From Paenibacillus piscarius (lineage in GTDB: Bacteria; Bacillota; Bacilli; Paenibacillales; Paenibacillaceae), in assembly GCF_022234545.1 (NCBI RefSeq), contig NZ_JAIEUI010000005.1, forward strand, positions 124,001 through 188,000: 64,000 nt of DNA, written 5' to 3'. The notes beneath the pieces are model-generated. The model was given only the letters and a program-made list of their open reading frames with translations, searched no databases and was not told where the DNA came from. This document shows positions 60,816-64,000 of this stretch, in pieces. Position numbers and translations under genes: made by a program. Every line of letters starts with the position of its first letter. The stretch's first letter is position 1.

Positions 60816-61734
60816 ACTGGAGCTGAACTATGAAGAAGAGCTGGAAGCGTTTGTCATCTGGATGAAAGACGCGGGGTATACGGCGTATACCCGCAAATCC
60901 TATCTGGCGGATGCCCGGGAATTCCTGGCCAGCCTGAACGGCAAAGACCTGGCGAATGTCAAGAAGCTGCATGTGGTCTCTTACCTGACCTCCGTCCGCG
61001 AACGCGGGGTGAGCGATGCTACCCGGAACCGCAAGCATGCTTCGGTAAGCTGCCTATTCAAGGCATTAACAGAGCTGGAGCTGCTTGCCCATAATCCTGC
61101 AGCGGGAATTAAGAAATCGCGGACCGAGAAGAACCGGGAGCCGGTCTATCTGGATGAGGCGGAGCTGCAGCGCTTCCTGTCAGCAATAGACGGCAAATAC
61201 CGGAGCCGCAATCTGGCGGTCTTCCTGCTGATGTCCTATATGGGGCTGCGGGTGGGAGAGGTACATACTCTGAACCTGAGTGATTATATTATAGACAGAC
61301 GCACGCTGCGGGTCTTCGGCAAAGGGCGGAAATGGCGGAATGTTCCGGTCCCGGAGGATATTGCCCCTTATCTGGACCAGGCGCTGGCTGAGCGGCTGAC
61401 GCCCTGGCGCAGCAAGGAAGAAGCCATGTTCATCTCGCAAAAAGGCCGCCGGCTGTCGATCCGCGGAATCCAGGGCATCGCTGCGGATACCTTCAGCCGC
61501 TTCCAGCGGGAGGTGCCGCCGTCCCAGCAGCGCGCTTATTCCAGCCATAAGCTGCGGCATTCCTTCGCCACCATGCTGCTGCGCAAGGGGGCGGACCTGC
61601 GCACCGTTCAGGAGCTGCTGGGTCACTCCTCCATTCAGACAACTACCGTCTACACTCATATTACCAGCCGGGAGAAGGAAGAGGCGATGTCCAGGCTGCA
61701 GATCAGCATTGCCGATCACACCGGCAGCAGTTAG
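60808..61734 (+). CDS. Tyrosine recombinase / integrase (XerC/XerD-like)
   Basis: The 308-residue protein has an N-terminal SAM-like domain (residues about 5-90) and a catalytic domain with Arg in SYMGLRVGEVHTL, the HKLRHSFATMLL block, GHSSIQTTTVYTHI with the second His and nucleophile Tyr. The length and motif spacing are close to XerC/XerD, but its own attachment or dif site was not found. ATG at 60808 overlaps the LysR stop (ATGAATGA) and has AGGGGG 9 nt upstream, so translation may be coupled to LysR; a GTG at 60784 is the weaker alternative. Confidence 0.92.
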   Translation: MNELELNYEEELEAFVIWMKDAGYTAYTRKSYLADAREFLASLNGKDLANVKKLHVVSYLTSVRERGVSDATRNRKHASVSCLFKALTELELLAHNPAAGIKKSRTEKNREPVYLDEAELQRFLSAIDGKYRSRNLAVFLLMSYMGLRVGEVHTLNLSDYIIDRRTLRVFGKGRKWRNVPVPEDIAPYLDQALAERLTPWRSKEEAMFISQKGRRLSIRGIQGIAADTFSRFQREVPPSQQRAYSSHKLRHSFATMLLRKGADLRTVQELLGHSSIQTTTVYTHITSREKEEAMSRLQISIADHTGSS

Positions 61735-61988
61735 TAACCAGTTCCCAGGGGCAAGCCCCCTGGCTTAACTATGAACTTTTGTTCATAACCTCTACATAAA
61801 CTGTATCCAGTGTGCTTTTTTATGATGACAACGTTCTTCTGAATTGCTAACATGAGAAAGGGCCAAAATCATGACCGAAAATGCAGGATAAATGCAGGAT
61901 ACACATGGGGGATTTACCGTTTTTTGCTTTAATGGGTTAACGCGTCTTCGCGTATGATTGAAGGGAGACGTTCGTGAGCACAACAATA

Positions 61989-62014
61989 GCCGCCAATCCG
62001 TTCAGATTGGCGGC
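61989..62014. terminator. Hairpin 3' of ldh
   Basis: GCCGCCAATC (61989-61998) pairs perfectly with GATTGGCGGC (62005-62014) with a 6-nt loop. The minus strand continues with TATTGTTGTG, a weak T tract. The remainder of 61735-62033 shows no gene I can support. Confidence 0.75.
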
Positions 62015-62033
62015 TGGTCTGTCCTGCCGGAGA

Positions 62034-62957
62034 CTAGAGCTCCAGCTTGGCAATCTCGCTCTTGAGCTTATCAGCCGACTGCTGGAAGAGGCTCTGCTCT
62101 TCCGGGCTGAGCGGAAGATCCAGCACCTCGCGCACGCCGGTGCGGTCAACGACACAGGGTGCACCGAGGAAGACATCGGATACCCCATTATAGTTGTTCA
62201 GCAGGGTGGATACATTCAGCACGGAGCCTTCATTATTCAGAATGGAGGCAACAATCCGGTCCAGGGCCAATGCGATGGCGTAAGAGGTTGAACCTTTGGC
62301 ATCGATGATCTCGTAGGCGGCATTCTTTGTGTCCTCGAAGATCTCTTTGCGTTCCTCTTCATCGAATCCGAGATCAATGCCTGCGACGTTGGCCAGACTC
62401 CAGACCGGCAGCTCGGAATCGCCATGCTCGCCGATGATCTGTCCATGGATGCTCCGGGGATCAATTTCCTTGTGCTTCCCGATCAGATAACGGAAGCGGG
62501 CGCTGTCGAGTACTGTTCCGGACCCGATGACACGTCTGCGGTCGAAGCCGCTGATCTTCAGGGTGGCATAGGCCAGAATATCGACCGGATTGGTAGCAAT
62601 CAGCAGGATGGCATGATGATTGTATTTCGTAATTTTCTGGATGATATCTTTGAAGATCGAGATGTTCTTGCGGAGCAGGTCGATACGGGTCTCACCGGGC
62701 TTCTGGGAGGCACCGGCTGTGACAATAATGATATCGGCTTCGCGGCAATCCTCATAGGTTCCCGCCCATAGCTTCACACCCCCGACGAAGGGCAGGCCAT
62801 GGTTCATATCCAGTGCTTCGCCAAGCGCTTTCTGATGATTGACATCGATCAGCACAAGCTCGGGCATCCGTTTGCGCAGCAGCAAGGTGTAGGCGGTTGT
62901 GGTTCCGACAGCGCCGGTGCCGATTACTACGACACGATTGGGCTTAAATGGGGCCAT
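62034..62957 (-). CDS. ldh: L-lactate dehydrogenase
   Basis: The 307-residue enzyme interconverts pyruvate and L-lactate with NADH. Rossmann loop VVVIGTGAVGTTTAYTLL (residues about 8-25), the active-site loop SQKPGETRIDLL, catalytic His in IGEHGDSELPVW and the substrate Arg in the NPVDILAYATLKISGF block region are present. Ldh and Mdh cannot be confused here because the loop carries the Ldh-type KPGETR. ATG at 62957 has a GGAGG-type site upstream. No Rex operator was recognised in the upstream gap. Confidence 0.93.
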   Translation of the reverse strand: MAPFKPNRVVVIGTGAVGTTTAYTLLLRKRMPELVLIDVNHQKALGEALDMNHGLPFVGGVKLWAGTYEDCREADIIIVTAGASQKPGETRIDLLRKNISIFKDIIQKITKYNHHAILLIATNPVDILAYATLKISGFDRRRVIGSGTVLDSARFRYLIGKHKEIDPRSIHGQIIGEHGDSELPVWSLANVAGIDLGFDEEERKEIFEDTKNAAYEIIDAKGSTSYAIALALDRIVASILNNEGSVLNVSTLLNNYNGVSDVFLGAPCVVDRTGVREVLDLPLSPEEQSLFQQSADKLKSEIAKLEL

Positions 62958-63161
62958 GGTTGAATCTCCTCCAGCATTTGTAATTTATTTGGGTGATTTA
63001 GGAAGGCAGAGCCATTCCACTTGCGGTCCAATCTTATCCATCATAAGCTCTAGGGATAGTGTTTTCAAGCTGTCCGCATTTAATCCATTACCCCAAAATG
63101 GACAAGCTAACTAAGGTATTTATGTTGTCTACTCAACCATTTGACAGGAGCGAACTGAAGT

Positions 63162-64000
63162 ATGGATTTATTCCGCAAAAAACCGCTGGCCATTCCCCAG
63201 AATGCCGGAGCGGAGAAGCTTAGCAAGACTCTCGGCGCATTTGACTTAACCATGCTCGGGGTCGGGGCCATTATCGGCACCGGGATCTTTGTCATGACAG
63301 GAGTGGCCGCTGCGCAGCACGCCGGCCCCGGACTTATTCTGTCCTTCATCATTGCCGGCTTTGCCTGCGTGCTCTCTGCACTGTGTTATTCTGAATTTGC
63401 ATCGACACTGCCTGTATCCGGCAGTGCATACGCCTATAGCTATGTAGCATTCGGTGAATTGCTGGCCTGGGTGCTGGGCTGGGATCTTGTGCTGGAGTAC
63501 GGGGTTGCGGCAGCCGCGGTCAGCAGCGGCTGGTCCGGTTATTTCCAGGGTTTATTGGAAGGCTTCGGCATCCATTTGCCCGCGGCTTTGTCTGGAGCGT
63601 ATAATGCGGAGAAGGGAACCTTTATTAACTTGCCTGCCGTCATTATTATTCTGCTGATTTCCTGGCTGCTGACACGGGGAGTCAAGGAGACCGCCCGCTT
63701 CAACACAGTGATGGTAGTGATCAAGATTTCTGTGGTGCTGCTGTTCATCTTCACGGGCATTTTCTATGTGAAGCCGGAGAACTGGACGCCTTTTCTGCCG
63801 TTTGGATTTCATGGTGTCATGAACGGTGCGGCGACAGTGTTCTTTGCTTATATTGGATTCGATGCACTCTCGACTGCCGCCGAGGAAGTGAAGCGCCCGC
63901 AGCGTGACCTGCCGATCGGAATTATCTCATCGCTTGCCATATGTACTGTGCTGTATATTGCTGTCTCCCTGGTGCTGACGGGAATTGTGCCGTATCAGAG
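63162..64000 (+). CDS. Amino acid permease, cationic amino acid transporter type (partial, runs past window end)
   Basis: The first 279 residues are visible. The APC helix-1 region LGVGAIIGTGIFVMTG, the following helices and AAVSSGWSGYFQGL, and the AEEVKRPQRDLP loop match YfnA/CAT-like permeases. ATG at 63162 is preceded by CAGGAG with an 11-nt spacer. The C-terminal helices lie outside the window. The gap 62958-63161 contains no promoter or operator I can name. Confidence 0.9.
   Translation, partial: MDLFRKKPLAIPQNAGAEKLSKTLGAFDLTMLGVGAIIGTGIFVMTGVAAAQHAGPGLILSFIIAGFACVLSALCYSEFASTLPVSGSAYAYSYVAFGELLAWVLGWDLVLEYGVAAAAVSSGWSGYFQGLLEGFGIHLPAALSGAYNAEKGTFINLPAVIIILLISWLLTRGVKETARFNTVMVVIKISVVLLFIFTGIFYVKPENWTPFLPFGFHGVMNGAATVFFAYIGFDALSTAAEEVKRPQRDLPIGIISSLAICTVLYIAVSLVLTGIVPYQ

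Noticed and set aside
62958-63161. Rex operator upstream of ldh
   Set aside because: No TTGTGAA-N4-TTCACAA-like sequence was found, although Rex control of ldh is common.

Overview
The window reads as chromosomal DNA of a Gram-positive, low-to-mid GC Firmicute, most likely a Paenibacillus or close relative. This is inferred from gene content and style: strong GGAGG-type ribosome binding sites, frequent GTG and TTG starts, a YesM/YesN-type two-component pair next to a carbohydrate ABC transporter, PyrK/PyrD-B, a glgC / glgBA glycogen cluster, a XerS-type recombinase, 3D-domain cell wall protein and ECF sigma/DUF4179 pair. No rRNA, tRNA, CRISPR array or complete insertion sequence was found. 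About 59 protein genes are supported; two are cut by the window edges.

Layout. 1-8.1 kb: DsbA-like oxidoreductase (partial), HAD phosphatase and an ArsR-type regulator on the minus strand, divergent from an MFS exporter; then a four-gene run (orphan ABC ATPase, Asp-rich-loop lipoprotein, OmpR-type regulator, histidine kinase). 8.1-14.8 kb: glycogen block, glgC divergent from glgB-glgA, then a GH13 maltogenic-type glucosidase. 15-17.4 kb: polar amino acid ABC transporter. 17.5-21.2 kb: polyphosphate pair, ppx and ppk, facing each other with overlapping 3' ends. 21.5-23.2 kb: LysM-3D wall protein and a polysaccharide deacetylase. 23.4-29.8 kb: old yellow enzyme, pyrK-pyrD, a small LpdD-like protein, a PspA-DUF350-DUF4178 envelope/membrane-stress type cluster, and moeA. 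30-37.6 kb: map, two TetR regulators, pentapeptide-repeat protein, xerS, GNAT, lipoprotein and a TetR-membrane protein-flavodoxin operon.

37.6-55 kb looks like an accessory region. It is punctuated by four copies of a 21-nt near-palindromic box, all in the same orientation, that separate functional blocks: Gfo/Idh oxidoreductase with WYL regulator; a YesMN two-component system with sugar-type ABC transporter, an unassigned TIM-barrel-like protein and an FAD oxidoreductase; and an SgrR-like regulator with MFS transporter, zinc-ribbon protein, lectin-fold protein and aminotransferase. Two of the boxes sit exactly 51 nt ahead of near-identical hairpin terminators. Just inside one boundary lies an array of 52-nt hairpin-bearing tandem repeats, and a diverged two-unit relative with the same 52-nt period lies 18 kb away behind moeA.

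55-64 kb returns to ordinary content: alpha/beta hydrolase, ECF sigma factor with its DUF4179-type partner, an amino acid permease divergent from a LysR gene that overlaps a tyrosine recombinase gene, L-lactate dehydrogenase and a second amino acid permease cut by the window end. The candidate novel elements are the repeated box and its cassette-like spacing, the 52-nt repeat family, and the YesMN/ABC/FAD locus with its unassigned protein.
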